A DNA stretch of 64,000 nucleotides from Proruminimicrobium sp964487915 (GTDB taxonomy: Bacteria > Elusimicrobiota > Endomicrobiia > Endomicrobiales > Endomicrobiaceae). Shown piece by piece: positions 17,779 through 26,778 of the stretch (position 1 is the first letter of the stretch; every line of letters begins with the position of its first letter). The notes beneath the pieces are model-generated. The model saw nothing but the letters and a program-made list of their open reading frames with translations, made no database searches and was not told the DNA's origin. The stretch is from positions 398,228-462,227 of the forward strand of contig CAZASN010000002.1 in NCBI GenBank assembly GCA_964487915.1, read 5' to 3'. The position numbers and the translations under genes were made by a program.

Positions 17779-18090
17779 TTATTTCTTTTCTTCTTCCATT
17801 GTTATTGCTTTAATTTTGTCAGGACATTCTCTTGCGCAGATTCCGCATCCTTTGCAGAAATCGTAATCTATGCCGGTAACGACTGTTGTTTTCTTTTCAT
17901 CCGGAGCAATTTTAATAGCCGAATCCGGACAGTATATCCAGCATGTTAAACAGTGTATGCATTTGTCTTTGTTCCATACAGGTCTGAGAGATCTCCAAGA
18001 ACCGGTTTTAAAATCTTGAGCTGTTCCCGCTTCTAAAAGACCGCCTGCCGGAAGTTCTGCTGCCGTTAATTTTTTTTCTTCTTTTTTCAC
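17779..18090 (-). CDS. porD: Pyruvate:ferredoxin oxidoreductase, delta (2x[4Fe-4S]) subunit
   Basis: 103 residues starting at GTG 18090 with GAGG upstream. It is a ferredoxin-like subunit that relays electrons from the TPP site. The two cluster motifs are CIHCLTCWIYCPDSAI and CKGCGICARECPDKI. The N-terminus contains LEAGTAQDFKTGSWRSLRPV, typical of PorD. It lies between gamma and alpha. Confidence 0.92.
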   Translation of the reverse strand: MKKEEKKLTAAELPAGGLLEAGTAQDFKTGSWRSLRPVWNKDKCIHCLTCWIYCPDSAIKIAPDEKKTTVVTGIDYDFCKGCGICARECPDKIKAITMEEEKK

Positions 18091-18105
18091 GATATATACC
18101 TCAAA

Positions 18106-18675
18106 TTAAGAATTTTTCACTTCGTCAAAAGCTCTTTTTATGCAAGCGATGTTTCCGTCTATAACCTGCGGTTTGTGACGGAATTTTACTTCAAGTTTCT
18201 TCTTTGTGTCTTCCAAAACGCCGTTAATGTCGAGAGTTCCGATAACTTTTACCAAAGCGCCGAGCATGGGGGTATTGGGAATATTCATCCCGATAGTCTC
18301 CGTTGCTATGTGGCTTGCGTTTACGACATAAACCTGGGATTTGTCTATTCCGAGTTTCTTTGCGATATCTTCGGATGAGAAAGACGTGTTTACTATAACT
18401 TTCCCGTTTTTCCCTACGCCTTCAACAACGTTTACCGTTTCCATAAGAGTAGGATCAAGAATAACCACAAAATTAGGATCGGTAATACCGGAGTGGATAG
18501 TGATAGGTTTATCGCTGATTCTGTTGAAAGACTGAACGGGTGCGCCCATTCTTTCAGGACCGTATTCAGGAAAAGCCTGAATATATTTTCCGGTTGCAAG
18601 TACAGCTTCTCCAAACAGCAGCGCCGCAGTTTTAGCACCCTGACCGCCGCGACCGTGCCAACGAACTTCAATCAT
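18106..18675 (-). CDS. porC: Pyruvate:ferredoxin oxidoreductase, gamma subunit
   Basis: 189 residues. The family opening IEVRWHGRGGQGAKTAA and the AFPEYGPERMGAPVQSFNR block are intact. The gamma subunit helps bind coenzyme A. It is the first gene of the minus-strand por operon, with GGAG seven bases before its ATG. The 162-bp gap upstream (18676-18837) holds its promoter region and a hairpin at 18751-18776. Confidence 0.93.
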   Translation of the reverse strand: MIEVRWHGRGGQGAKTAALLFGEAVLATGKYIQAFPEYGPERMGAPVQSFNRISDKPITIHSGITDPNFVVILDPTLMETVNVVEGVGKNGKVIVNTSFSSEDIAKKLGIDKSQVYVVNASHIATETIGMNIPNTPMLGALVKVIGTLDINGVLEDTKKKLEVKFRHKPQVIDGNIACIKRAFDEVKNS

Positions 18676-18750
18676 GTTTTTGCTCCTTTATATATTTTAA
18701 CAACTTTGTGTTTATCGAAAGGTTTCAAAAAATAAGGGAAAATAAATATA

Positions 18751-18776
18751 TAACAGTGATAAAAGCTTCACTGTTA
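18751..18776 (-). terminator. Hairpin, probable terminator of the radical SAM operon
   Basis: Perfect 9-bp arms TAACAGTGA (18751-18759) and TCACTGTTA (18768-18776) with an 8-base loop. Read on the minus strand it follows the gene at 18838 and is followed by a T-rich run, so it could end the 26677-18838 operon. The stem is AT-rich, and an operator for the por promoter is the alternative. Confidence 0.5.
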
Positions 18777-18837
18777 TTTAGGTACTATTAACCTGAAAAT
18801 TCTATCATTTTTAAATATTTTTAGCAACTTGTGCGAT

Positions 18838-19377
18838 TTATCTGAATTTTGGAATAAACATAGGGGTTTTTTTTCTGTATTCGGCATAAGCCTGTCCGAA
18901 TTTTGCTTCGGTATATTTTTCCTGTATGAATCTGTTATAGTAAGCGGACCATATAGTAAGTATGGGAATGATAATAAATACGAATATAGGCGAACCGGAT
19001 AAAAAACCGACTCCCAGCACTCCGAAAAATTTTCCTATAACCGAAGGGTGTCTTACATAAGCATAAGGACCTACGGTAACAAGTTTTGTTGTGCCGCCTA
19101 TTTGCGGACACGGGCTGCCTTCCCCATATATAATCAAATACGTATAAGAATACCATATAAACAAAAATCCGCCGGGTGAAAACAAAAGAAAAAATAACAG
19201 ATTGTAAGGATAATGTATAAATTGTCCGATATTTATATAATTTTCAAACATTCTTATTCCAAACAAAAACAGCAAAACGCACGGTACGCAAATGAAAAAA
19301 AATACAACCATATCAATATAAAATTCTCTTCTTGCCAAAATTTTAAGCATATCTTTGAAAGTAACGGTATTATTCAT
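18838..19377 (-). CDS. Isoprenylcysteine-carboxyl-methyltransferase-like membrane protein
   Basis: 179 residues with about four to five membrane segments. The C-terminal cofactor region carries the signature GPYAYVRHPSVIGKFFG and then EKYTEAKFGQAYAEYRKKTP, as in the ICMT/phospholipid-methyltransferase superfamily, which uses S-adenosylmethionine at the membrane. Bacterial members methylate lipids or other small hydrophobic molecules; the substrate here is unknown. It is the last gene of a long minus-strand operon and overlaps the radical SAM gene upstream by 4 bp, supporting a lipid-tailoring context. Confidence 0.8.
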   Translation of the reverse strand: MNNTVTFKDMLKILARREFYIDMVVFFFICVPCVLLFLFGIRMFENYINIGQFIHYPYNLLFFLLFSPGGFLFIWYSYTYLIIYGEGSPCPQIGGTTKLVTVGPYAYVRHPSVIGKFFGVLGVGFLSGSPIFVFIIIPILTIWSAYYNRFIQEKYTEAKFGQAYAEYRKKTPMFIPKFR

Positions 19378-20813
19378 AATATATTCTTCTTTTTTTTATT
19401 TAGAAACTCTATTTTTAAAAGAGATATTCCGCCGTCAATCATTTTTTTTAATTCAAAAAAACTGTGGGTTGAAAACATTGTTTTTAAAACATAAAAAGGC
19501 CTGAAATAAAATTTTCTGTGTGACAATTTTAAAAAATCAAACAATTCTTCTTTTTTAAAATGTTCTTCCCAGCAAGTATCGGGCATAATTTCCGATTCGG
19601 GATTTGTAAGAAATTCTTTCCATAAATCTTTTTTTATTATACCTTTTTCAATAGCATTTTTATAAGAAACGGTGTCCGGATAAGGCGAAAATACGGCAAA
19701 TACCGCATAATCTGCTTTTATTTTAAGCGAAAAATTTATTGTATTTAAAATATCATCTCGGGTTTTATCGTGGGGGCACCCGATCATAAAAAAGGCGATT
19801 GTTCTTATTCCGTGTTTTTTTGCAAGTTTAAAGGTCTGTTTGATTTGGTCAAGAGTTATTTTTTTATTAAGTTCTTTTAACCCGTAATCAGAGCCTGTTT
19901 CAACGCCGAAATGTATTTTTACGCAGCCTGCCTTTTTGATAAGTTGCAGCATTTCATCATTGATTTTATCGCATCTGCCTTTAAAACCCCATTTGATTTT
20001 GAGATTTCTCTTTAATATCTCATTTGCAATATCGGCAACGCGTTCAACCGTTACGTTGAATGTGTCGTCTATAAAATATATTTCTTCAATGCCTATTTCC
20101 GCGCAGTGCTGCATTTCGTCCACTATGTTGGCGGCCGAACGTGATTCGTATTTTTGATATGTATTGCAAAAAGTGCATCTTTGAGGGCATCCTCTTCCGC
20201 TTATGATAGTAGTTATTTTTGCCGTCTGAGTTGCGGGAGTATAATACTTTTTAAAATCGTTTTTAATCCTGTCTGGAAAAGGCAGATCGTCAAGCGGCAG
20301 ATTTTGTTTTTTTTCATTGATATAAATATTTTCGCCGTCTTTCAGTATTATGCCGTCTACCGTTTTTAAATCTTTGTTTTGTTCAATAGCATCGGCAAGG
20401 TCTTTAAAACTTTTCTCGCTGTATCCCGATAAAGCGCTGTCAACGCCTTTCAGCATTAAACTTTCTTTTGGATATGCGGTAATATGCGGACCGCCTATTG
20501 TTATGTGAAATTTTTGATTAATTGTTTTTAACGCTTTTATTGTTTTTGATACGGATTTTATATTATGAGTTAATACGGTTATGCCGACAATATCCGGCGT
20601 CAATTCTTCAACTTTTGTTTTTAATTCATCATACGAAATATTATCCGCCAAAGCATCTATGATTTTTGTTTCATGATGAGAAAATTTATCCAGATATGAT
20701 TGTATGTACATAAGACCCAAAGGCGGAAAAAGAAAAATATCTTCACTGCAATTTTTGGGAATTCCGGCCCAGATTTTATCTTTAATTACGGGATTTATTA
20801 ATATAATTTTCAT
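19374..20813 (-). CDS. Cobalamin-binding-domain radical SAM protein (1 of 6)
   Basis: 479 residues. A Rossmann-like B12-binding domain (1-150) has FPPLGLMYIQSYL and ITIGGPHITAYP. The radical SAM barrel (about 200-400) has the CX3CX2C cluster site at C209, C213 and C216 (SGRGCPQRCTFC) and IHFGVETGSDYGLKELNKK. A C-terminal basic, aromatic tail (SHRKFYFRPFYVLK) resembles lipid- or pigment-acting relatives such as BchE and HpnJ. The DxHxxG base-off histidine is not evident, as in many of this class. Function could be C-methylation, cyclisation or rearrangement. Confidence 0.85.
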   Translation of the reverse strand: MKIILINPVIKDKIWAGIPKNCSEDIFLFPPLGLMYIQSYLDKFSHHETKIIDALADNISYDELKTKVEELTPDIVGITVLTHNIKSVSKTIKALKTINQKFHITIGGPHITAYPKESLMLKGVDSALSGYSEKSFKDLADAIEQNKDLKTVDGIILKDGENIYINEKKQNLPLDDLPFPDRIKNDFKKYYTPATQTAKITTIISGRGCPQRCTFCNTYQKYESRSAANIVDEMQHCAEIGIEEIYFIDDTFNVTVERVADIANEILKRNLKIKWGFKGRCDKINDEMLQLIKKAGCVKIHFGVETGSDYGLKELNKKITLDQIKQTFKLAKKHGIRTIAFFMIGCPHDKTRDDILNTINFSLKIKADYAVFAVFSPYPDTVSYKNAIEKGIIKKDLWKEFLTNPESEIMPDTCWEEHFKKEELFDFLKLSHRKFYFRPFYVLKTMFSTHSFFELKKMIDGGISLLKIEFLNKKKKNIL

Positions 20814-21607
20814 TTCAATAGATTCTCGGTATGTACGATTCTGTCAATATAGTTTTCGTGTAAATTTTTATCCAAAACGTCATTTCTGTAAAAAATAGTA
20901 TTGCCTTTCAAATAAAGATCCGTTTTCATTTTATCATTTTTCATATAAACGTCATAGTTCCGGCATTCCATAAAACATTCGCATTTTTCTCTAAGATAAC
21001 GTTCTTTTTTATCGGTTTGCGCCAGATAACACAGTTTTGTAGTGGATATATAACAGAAAGGCGTATATAAAGAAGCAGGTATTTTTGATTGTCTGATAAT
21101 TCCCTGCGCAACATTGTCAAGTTCAAATCTTTGTATGTTAAAATCTCTGATAAAATCCAAATTATGCGCGGAGTCAAGCGAAAAGCTCATGTAATAATTT
21201 TTTGCGCTTTCGGAAAGAGCGGAAATATATTTTATTCTCGGATCTCTTTTTTGTTTTGTCATTAACCGGCCTGCCGCTATTGCCGTATTTTGAATATTTT
21301 TTTGCCGGATAAGGCTTAAAACGCCGAAATCATTAACTACTATTTCAAATTTATTTAAAATGGATGCTTTTTCTGCCGCGGTATCTATTAATTTGTCAAG
21401 TAAATTGATTTTATCGTTGCTTATAGTGGGGGTAGCAAAAGTAAAAGGTAAATTATGCGCAATAACAAAATCCAAAATCTGTTTAAATTCATTTTCGGAA
21501 GGCAGCAAATATTCGCAGAATTCATGACCGTAATATAATCTGTCATAAACGAGAGATTTTTGCAGGTCGCTAATTCTGTTGATAAAAAACGCTTTTTCAA
21601 TTTTCAT
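20810..21607 (-). CDS. U32-family protein, UbiV-like partner
   Basis: 265 residues with U32-like features (AAGRLMTKQKRDPRIKYIS; the FELDN segment) and a cysteine-rich stretch, CYISTTKLC followed by EKCECFMEC, suited to an iron-sulfur cluster. It is directly downstream of a longer U32 protein and overlaps it by 11 bp. Adjacent U32 pairs recall UbiU-UbiV, iron-sulfur proteins needed for oxygen-independent hydroxylation in quinone synthesis. By analogy this pair may hydroxylate a substrate anaerobically. The match is by pattern, not search, and it need not act on a quinone. Confidence 0.65.
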   Translation of the reverse strand: MKIEKAFFINRISDLQKSLVYDRLYYGHEFCEYLLPSENEFKQILDFVIAHNLPFTFATPTISNDKINLLDKLIDTAAEKASILNKFEIVVNDFGVLSLIRQKNIQNTAIAAGRLMTKQKRDPRIKYISALSESAKNYYMSFSLDSAHNLDFIRDFNIQRFELDNVAQGIIRQSKIPASLYTPFCYISTTKLCYLAQTDKKERYLREKCECFMECRNYDVYMKNDKMKTDLYLKGNTIFYRNDVLDKNLHENYIDRIVHTENLLK

Positions 21608-22664
21608 AAGGGTAATAACATAACTTTTTGCAATTTAATCCGTAATAATATTTATATTGTTTTTTAACATATCGTTTAAAATCGTCGTCATTTAAATTAT
21701 CGCCAAGTTTTTTGATAATATCTCCGATAAATAAAGCATCATTAACTTTTTTATTTTTTGAATAATTTCTGCCGACGATTTTTAAACTGTGTATTCCGAT
21801 ATCGTTAAATTCTTTTATTCTGCACGCTCCGCACGGATCAACCCCCGACATGAGACTGAAAAATGATTTTAAATTTTTTGCTAATATATCGGATTTAAGC
21901 TTATGATTTTTCGGTAATATATTAAAATCATATTTCATCAAGCACGGGCTGTCCACGCCGGAACATGAAAAATTTATTTTATTTGATATATTCTGCGGCA
22001 AACTATGCAGGATTCTTAAGACAAGTCTGTCAAAATTCGCTTTTTTTAAAAATTTCCAGATATATCCGTTTTTTTGTTCTTTTATACCGTGTAAAAAAGT
22101 GCAATATCCGTCTACGTTTTTGCACCCGCTGTTTAATATGAATACTTCATATTTGATGTTTTTTGTTCCGGATACGATAGCTTTCATTTCTTCGGGCTGC
22201 ACATGTCTGGGAAAAGTGATTCGCTGCACATCTAAATTTTCATAGAATTTTGCGGTATGGGAATTGAAAGTCGTCCCTCCGGTGCTTATATGGATTTCCT
22301 GTTTTAGATTCATTGATTTTAATTTGTAGATTAGACCGATATCGGCGACAATAAAAGCATCAACTTTGCATTTCACGGCATTTTTGATTATGTCGTCCAA
22401 TAAGTCTTTTTGTTCATTAATATACAAAGCGTTTAAAGTTAAAAATATCTGTCCGTTAAGTTTGTGCGTAAGTTCAACTATGTCGTTTAATTGTTCATAT
22501 GCGGTAATATTTGCGCTTGCCCATTCTCTTCTGTTCGGCGAAACCGTACTGCCGTATTTGTCATTCCATGTTTTTGGAATAATGCCGCAAAAAAGTTCGG
22601 TTGCGCCGGCTTTTATAACAGGCTCAACATCCGAAATAGAATTAATCGGCGCTAATATTTTCAT
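21597..22664 (-). CDS. U32-family protein, UbiU-like partner
   Basis: 355 residues. The N-terminal barrel start ILAPINSISDVEPVIKAGATELFCG is typical of U32 (peptidase-annotated) proteins, as is HISTGGTTFNSHTAKFY. Cysteines occur as CKNVDGYC (CX6C, the spacing in UbiU), CSGVDSPC and PCGAC, probably holding an iron-sulfur cluster. The next gene encodes a shorter U32-like protein, giving a UbiU/UbiV-like pair. It overlaps the tetraether-synthase-like radical SAM gene by 23 bp, so the two are translationally linked. Confidence 0.75.
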   Translation of the reverse strand: MKILAPINSISDVEPVIKAGATELFCGIIPKTWNDKYGSTVSPNRREWASANITAYEQLNDIVELTHKLNGQIFLTLNALYINEQKDLLDDIIKNAVKCKVDAFIVADIGLIYKLKSMNLKQEIHISTGGTTFNSHTAKFYENLDVQRITFPRHVQPEEMKAIVSGTKNIKYEVFILNSGCKNVDGYCTFLHGIKEQKNGYIWKFLKKANFDRLVLRILHSLPQNISNKINFSCSGVDSPCLMKYDFNILPKNHKLKSDILAKNLKSFFSLMSGVDPCGACRIKEFNDIGIHSLKIVGRNYSKNKKVNDALFIGDIIKKLGDNLNDDDFKRYVKKQYKYYYGLNCKKLCYYPYEN

Positions 22665-23976
22665 TGTTTTTCATATCCCTGCGAATATTATCAAAAGCTC
22701 CGTTGTCGCTTATGCCTCTTATAGCCGAAATAACGCCCTTGCCGCAGTTGGCGGATATTTTTTCGTCGTATGAATAAGGATCACATGCCGTAATAAATCC
22801 TATTAATAAAAATTTATTTGACAGTTTTGATAAATTAAATGCCGTAATAAAATTTAATAAATAAGAAAATGAGGCAAACGCCAGAGACGGCAAATATTTT
22901 GATATCCTAAAAGTAAACGGCATCATTGACAGTACAAAAAATTTTGCCGACAATTTATTCTTGCGATAAATTTTCAGGTATTGATTTAAAATTTTATCCA
23001 GAAATTTCATGTTTAAAATTTTATCTATAGGCATAACAGAATCTTTATGCCTGAAATAGAGATAATGATGTATATAAAAACATTTTCTTTTGGAAAACAG
23101 AGATAGCATTGTAAAATACAGTTTTTGGAATATTTTCATATTTTGTCTGGTAAGGCCTATATCGGCATTTTTTATCGTAAAATCCAAGACCTCATCTGGC
23201 ATCAAGCATGTTGAAGTATCGTTTTGGTGTGTTTTGCCGAGGAGTCTGTGTCCGAGAAAAAATATTTCTTTAACAAATTTTTTCTGCGAAAAAAAGTTAA
23301 AAATGTCTTTTATTTCCGATTCGTTTATGCCTTTTAGTACGGTCATAACTATATCTGTTGAAAAATTTAATTTTTCAAGATTTGATAATGTTTGATTTTT
23401 TACGGCATTTAAATCAGTTCCTCGGATTTTTATATCGGTTTTTTCATTAAAAGTATCGTATTGCAAATGAATTTCATCAAGTCCCGCGTTTTTTAAATTT
23501 TCACAATATTTATAATCGGACAATTTGATTCCGTTTGTGTGCAGCGCGCATACATGGTTGAATTGTTTGATGATTTTAATAATATTAAAAATATCATCTC
23601 TCATTGTCGGTTCGGCGCCCATAATGTCAATTTTTTTCTTTTCTGTTGCTTTTGATAAAAATTGTTCTAATTTGTCCGCAGGATATTCATCGTTATATTC
23701 ATTGGCGTTTGCCAGACAAATGGGACAATTTAAATTACACTTATTCGTTAAGTGCAGAATAAAATCATTTTGTTTATGTCCCGGTTGCATAATGTCAAAG
23801 AAAAAATCATATAGTTCAATATAATAATCCGGTTCAGATGATAATAATAGTCTAAATTTTCCGTGTTCTTTGCATTCTTTTAACAAATAAACGGCGCCGG
23901 ATTCTTCGGCAATAAAAGCTTTAACCGGATTAAAACATTTAGGGCAAATGCTGGTGGTTGTTCTAATTTGTTTCAT
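22642..23976 (-). CDS. Radical SAM protein resembling tetraether lipid synthase (Tes-like)
   Basis: 444 residues. An N-terminal metal-knuckle domain has C11-x2-C14 and a C35-x2-H38 motif (ECKEHGK), followed by the radical SAM site C80-x3-C84-x2-C87 (KCNLNCPICLA). This layout, CPxC then CxxHG then CNLxCPxC, is that of MJ0619/Tes-type proteins, which join isoprenoid lipid tails in archaea and have bacterial homologues. I infer lipid-chain chemistry (coupling or methylation), but no substrate is proven. The C-terminal third is basic and aromatic with hydrophobic helices (about 300-400), suggesting membrane contact. Confidence 0.75.
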   Translation of the reverse strand: MKQIRTTTSICPKCFNPVKAFIAEESGAVYLLKECKEHGKFRLLLSSEPDYYIELYDFFFDIMQPGHKQNDFILHLTNKCNLNCPICLANANEYNDEYPADKLEQFLSKATEKKKIDIMGAEPTMRDDIFNIIKIIKQFNHVCALHTNGIKLSDYKYCENLKNAGLDEIHLQYDTFNEKTDIKIRGTDLNAVKNQTLSNLEKLNFSTDIVMTVLKGINESEIKDIFNFFSQKKFVKEIFFLGHRLLGKTHQNDTSTCLMPDEVLDFTIKNADIGLTRQNMKIFQKLYFTMLSLFSKRKCFYIHHYLYFRHKDSVMPIDKILNMKFLDKILNQYLKIYRKNKLSAKFFVLSMMPFTFRISKYLPSLAFASFSYLLNFITAFNLSKLSNKFLLIGFITACDPYSYDEKISANCGKGVISAIRGISDNGAFDNIRRDMKNNENISAD

Positions 23977-25285
23977 TTATTTTTTTTGATATATCCAAGC
24001 CGTTTTCTATGGAATCATCCATATTGTTGTACCAAAATAAACCGCTTCTGCCTGCAAGATGTAAATTATTTATATTTGCAATTTTGTTTTTTATTGTATT
24101 TAAATCATTTTGAAAATTTAAAGTATACATGGGATAAACATTTTCAATTTTTTCGGCAAAAATATTTACAACGTCATTTGCCGATGAAATAACGTTAAGT
24201 TTAATCAGTTCGGATGTTATTTTAGTTTTTAATATTTCCGGGATATCCCAGAAAGAATCATTTTGAGAACATGAAACTTCAACGCAGACAGAATCATATT
24301 TACGGTTAATATTGTTTTTTGAAAACAATACGGGTTTTGATGTTCTGTTTAATGTTATATTGCTGTCTCCGAAATAACACCATTGATAATTGTTAACGGC
24401 GTATTTTTTATCAATTTTATTAATAATATAATTAAAAATAATTAAATTTCTGTATTTAAGCTCTGTTGGAATATCCAGAAATTTGCACAAAGTAGTCAAA
24501 GGCGCAGTCCATACTGCAATATCGGATTCGTAAATGTTTTTTTTTGTTTTAACCGAAACTGCCGAATTATTTGTTATTTGAATTTCTTGAATATCGGCAT
24601 TTAATTCAAATTCTCCGCCTAAAGCGGTTATTTTTTCTTTAAGATTTTGCGAAAAAATTTGAATTCCTCCGGTTTTAGGATATATAAATTTTTTTTCCCG
24701 AGTAAAATTACTCTTTAAAAAATATTTTATAAGTCCGATAATATTATTGGTTTTTTTTACTATAAGGACTCTGTTAATGCTTTCCTGCGCCCACATTTGA
24801 TGTATTTTTTTTGCGTCTATATCAAAAAATTTTTCGGTATACCCTTTGAAAAAGATTTTATAAAGAGTTTTACCGTATTTATTCTCGACATATTCCTGGT
24901 AATTATTTGAGAGTTTCGTTTTTAAAAATAATAAATCGAATATTATTGAGATTATGTTTTTAAAGGACATTTTAAATATAGAAAGAAAGCTTATAGGCCA
25001 TTTATAATATTTACCCTCAAAAAAAACTGCGCTTAAACGTGAAATTTTTAAAAAATCATAGTTTAAGATATCTTTTATGTAAGAGTTTATTCTTGTTTGG
25101 TCGGAAAAAAACCTGTGAGGCCCGATGTCAAAAATCATATCGTCATATTTAAAACTTCTGGCAAGGCCTCCTACATCTGCTTCTTTTTCCACAATGACAA
25201 CTTTATGTCCCTGTTTCAATAATTCGTAAGCAGTTACAAGCCCCGTTATACCAGCGCCTATAATAATAATTTTTTTATTTTTCAT
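23963..25285 (-). CDS. FAD-dependent amine-oxidase-fold oxidoreductase (protoporphyrinogen-oxidase-like)
   Basis: 440 residues. The N-terminal dinucleotide motif IIIIGAGITGLVTAYELLKQ, then VVIVEKEADVGGLARSF and FDIGPHRFFSD, place it in the NAD(P)-binding Rossmann/amine-oxidase flavoprotein group that includes protoporphyrinogen oxidase, desaturases and UDP-galactopyranose-mutase-like enzymes. The C-terminal flavin motif is LHLAGRSGLFWYNNMDDSIENG. In this cluster it could desaturate or isomerise a lipid or sugar intermediate. It is adjacent to the B12-radical SAM gene upstream (no gap) and overlaps the Tes-like gene by 14 bp. Confidence 0.8.
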   Translation of the reverse strand: MKNKKIIIIGAGITGLVTAYELLKQGHKVVIVEKEADVGGLARSFKYDDMIFDIGPHRFFSDQTRINSYIKDILNYDFLKISRLSAVFFEGKYYKWPISFLSIFKMSFKNIISIIFDLLFLKTKLSNNYQEYVENKYGKTLYKIFFKGYTEKFFDIDAKKIHQMWAQESINRVLIVKKTNNIIGLIKYFLKSNFTREKKFIYPKTGGIQIFSQNLKEKITALGGEFELNADIQEIQITNNSAVSVKTKKNIYESDIAVWTAPLTTLCKFLDIPTELKYRNLIIFNYIINKIDKKYAVNNYQWCYFGDSNITLNRTSKPVLFSKNNINRKYDSVCVEVSCSQNDSFWDIPEILKTKITSELIKLNVISSANDVVNIFAEKIENVYPMYTLNFQNDLNTIKNKIANINNLHLAGRSGLFWYNNMDDSIENGLDISKKINETN

Positions 25286-26677
25286 TTATATACCTAAAAA
25301 TGTTTTAAATTTTCTTAATGGGAAATGATAATTTTTAAGTTCCGATAAAAATCTTATAATATAGTTAATGTCAAAATAGAAATTTCTGTTTATTTTTTTT
25401 AATAAGACAGTCAAATCTTTTCTGCAAAAATATTCGCTCCAAACAGGCGGCATAAAATTTAAGTTTTTTCCGGAAATATATTCATCCCATTCGGGTTCTT
25501 TTATAAGGCCGCTATTCAACGCTTTATTATACAAATAAGTATTTGGAAATGGTACAAAAATATTAAATAATGCATAGCTGCATTTGAGTTTTTTCGCAAA
25601 GTTCAGCGTATTAAGTACGGATTCGGCGTCTTTTTCAAACGGCAATCCTATCATAAAATATCCCATAGTCCGTATTTTAGCTTTTTGTGCATATAAAAAA
25701 GCGTTTTTTATCTGTTCAATTGTAATGTTTTTATTAAGCAGTTTTAATCCTTCGTTTGTTGAAGTTTCAACTCCGAAATGAATAGTATGACAGCCGGCTT
25801 TTTTTGCCAGCTTCAAATCTTCAAACGTGAGTTTATCAACTCTTAATCTGCAGCTCCATGACAAATTTATTCCGCTGTCAAGAAGAGCATTGCTGAAGTC
25901 ATATAACCGAGAATCCGTAATATTAAATGTATCATCTACAAAATGTATTTCTTTTATTCCGTGTGATTTATAGTATAAAATTTCATTTATAAGACTTTTA
26001 ATTGAGCGTATTTCAATATCTTTGGGCGTATTGCAGAAATAACAATTGTTTCTGCATCCTTTGGCGGATATCATCGTTGTCATAGGGCTTTTGCAATCTA
26101 AAATATACGCATTTTTTTTGAAATCATACAAATCCAGGGCAGGAAAAGGCAAATCATCTAATTTGACTGAATTTCCGGTTCTGTCTCCGGTATAATAACC
26201 GTTCAAATAGATACCTTTAACATCATAAAAATTTCCTTTATTTAGAACAGTTTTAATTATTTCCGAAAATATTTGCTCGCCGTTCTGTCCGATAACAATA
26301 TCGCATATATTTAATTCGGCAAGTTGTTTGGAAAAATTGTTTGCATGCGGTCCGCCTATACATATAAGAGACTGAGGCAGTTTTTCTTTGATCGTTTTTG
26401 CCGTTAAGATTACGTCTTTCAGACTATGCGTAAAAGCGCTGATTCCTATAATATCAGGTTTATAGGATTGCAAAAAAGACGTCAATTCCGGATAATCTTT
26501 GTTATTGCAGTTTAATATTTTTATTTCAATATCGTTTTTGTATTGTGCTCTGATATAAGATGCTATATATAACAGCCCGAGAGGAGGTAAAATTCCCGTA
26601 TTTTTTGAAACATTTTCGGATACTTCTATATTTATGGAATTTTTTACGGGAGTTGTTAAAAGTAATATTTTTTTCAC
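25286..26677 (-). CDS. Cobalamin-binding-domain radical SAM protein (2 of 6)
   Basis: 463 residues from GTG 26677 (KKILLLTTP follows, as expected for the family start). The B12 domain has LPPLGLLYIASYIR and CIGGPHANNFSK. The cluster site is C208-x3-C212-x2-C215 (SAKGCRNNCYFC), with VDDTFNITDSRLYDF and HFGVETSTNEGLKLLNKN in the barrel. It is the paralogue closest in plan to the protein at 19374. First gene of a seven-gene minus-strand operon. No Shine-Dalgarno precedes the GTG; a -10 box ends seven bases before it, so the mRNA is probably leaderless. Confidence 0.85.
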   Translation of the reverse strand: MKKILLLTTPVKNSINIEVSENVSKNTGILPPLGLLYIASYIRAQYKNDIEIKILNCNNKDYPELTSFLQSYKPDIIGISAFTHSLKDVILTAKTIKEKLPQSLICIGGPHANNFSKQLAELNICDIVIGQNGEQIFSEIIKTVLNKGNFYDVKGIYLNGYYTGDRTGNSVKLDDLPFPALDLYDFKKNAYILDCKSPMTTMISAKGCRNNCYFCNTPKDIEIRSIKSLINEILYYKSHGIKEIHFVDDTFNITDSRLYDFSNALLDSGINLSWSCRLRVDKLTFEDLKLAKKAGCHTIHFGVETSTNEGLKLLNKNITIEQIKNAFLYAQKAKIRTMGYFMIGLPFEKDAESVLNTLNFAKKLKCSYALFNIFVPFPNTYLYNKALNSGLIKEPEWDEYISGKNLNFMPPVWSEYFCRKDLTVLLKKINRNFYFDINYIIRFLSELKNYHFPLRKFKTFLGI

Positions 26678-26683
26678 TTGTAT

Positions 26684-26712
26684 ATTTTAAATATATTTTA
26701 TTTTTTAATCAA
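26684..26712 (-). promoter_or_regulatory. Promoter of the 26677-18838 operon (leaderless geometry)
   Basis: Minus strand TTGATT (26712-26707), 17-bp spacer, TAAAAT (26689-26684). A start seven bases past the -10 falls on 26677, the first base of the GTG start codon. It is divergent from the promoter at 26744-26772. Confidence 0.6.
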
Positions 26713-26743
26713 TATTTGAAAATTGAATATAAAGATCATATTT

Positions 26744-26772
26744 TTGTATTTTAATTTGCCGTTTTATATAAT
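26744..26772 (+). promoter_or_regulatory. Promoter of the membrane-protein gene (leaderless geometry)
   Basis: TTGTAT (26744-26749), exact 17-bp spacer, TATAAT (26767-26772). The ATG at 26779 begins seven bases after the -10, where transcription is expected to start, and no ribosome-binding site is positioned for it. Confidence 0.65.
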
Positions 26773-26778
26773 AGCGGA

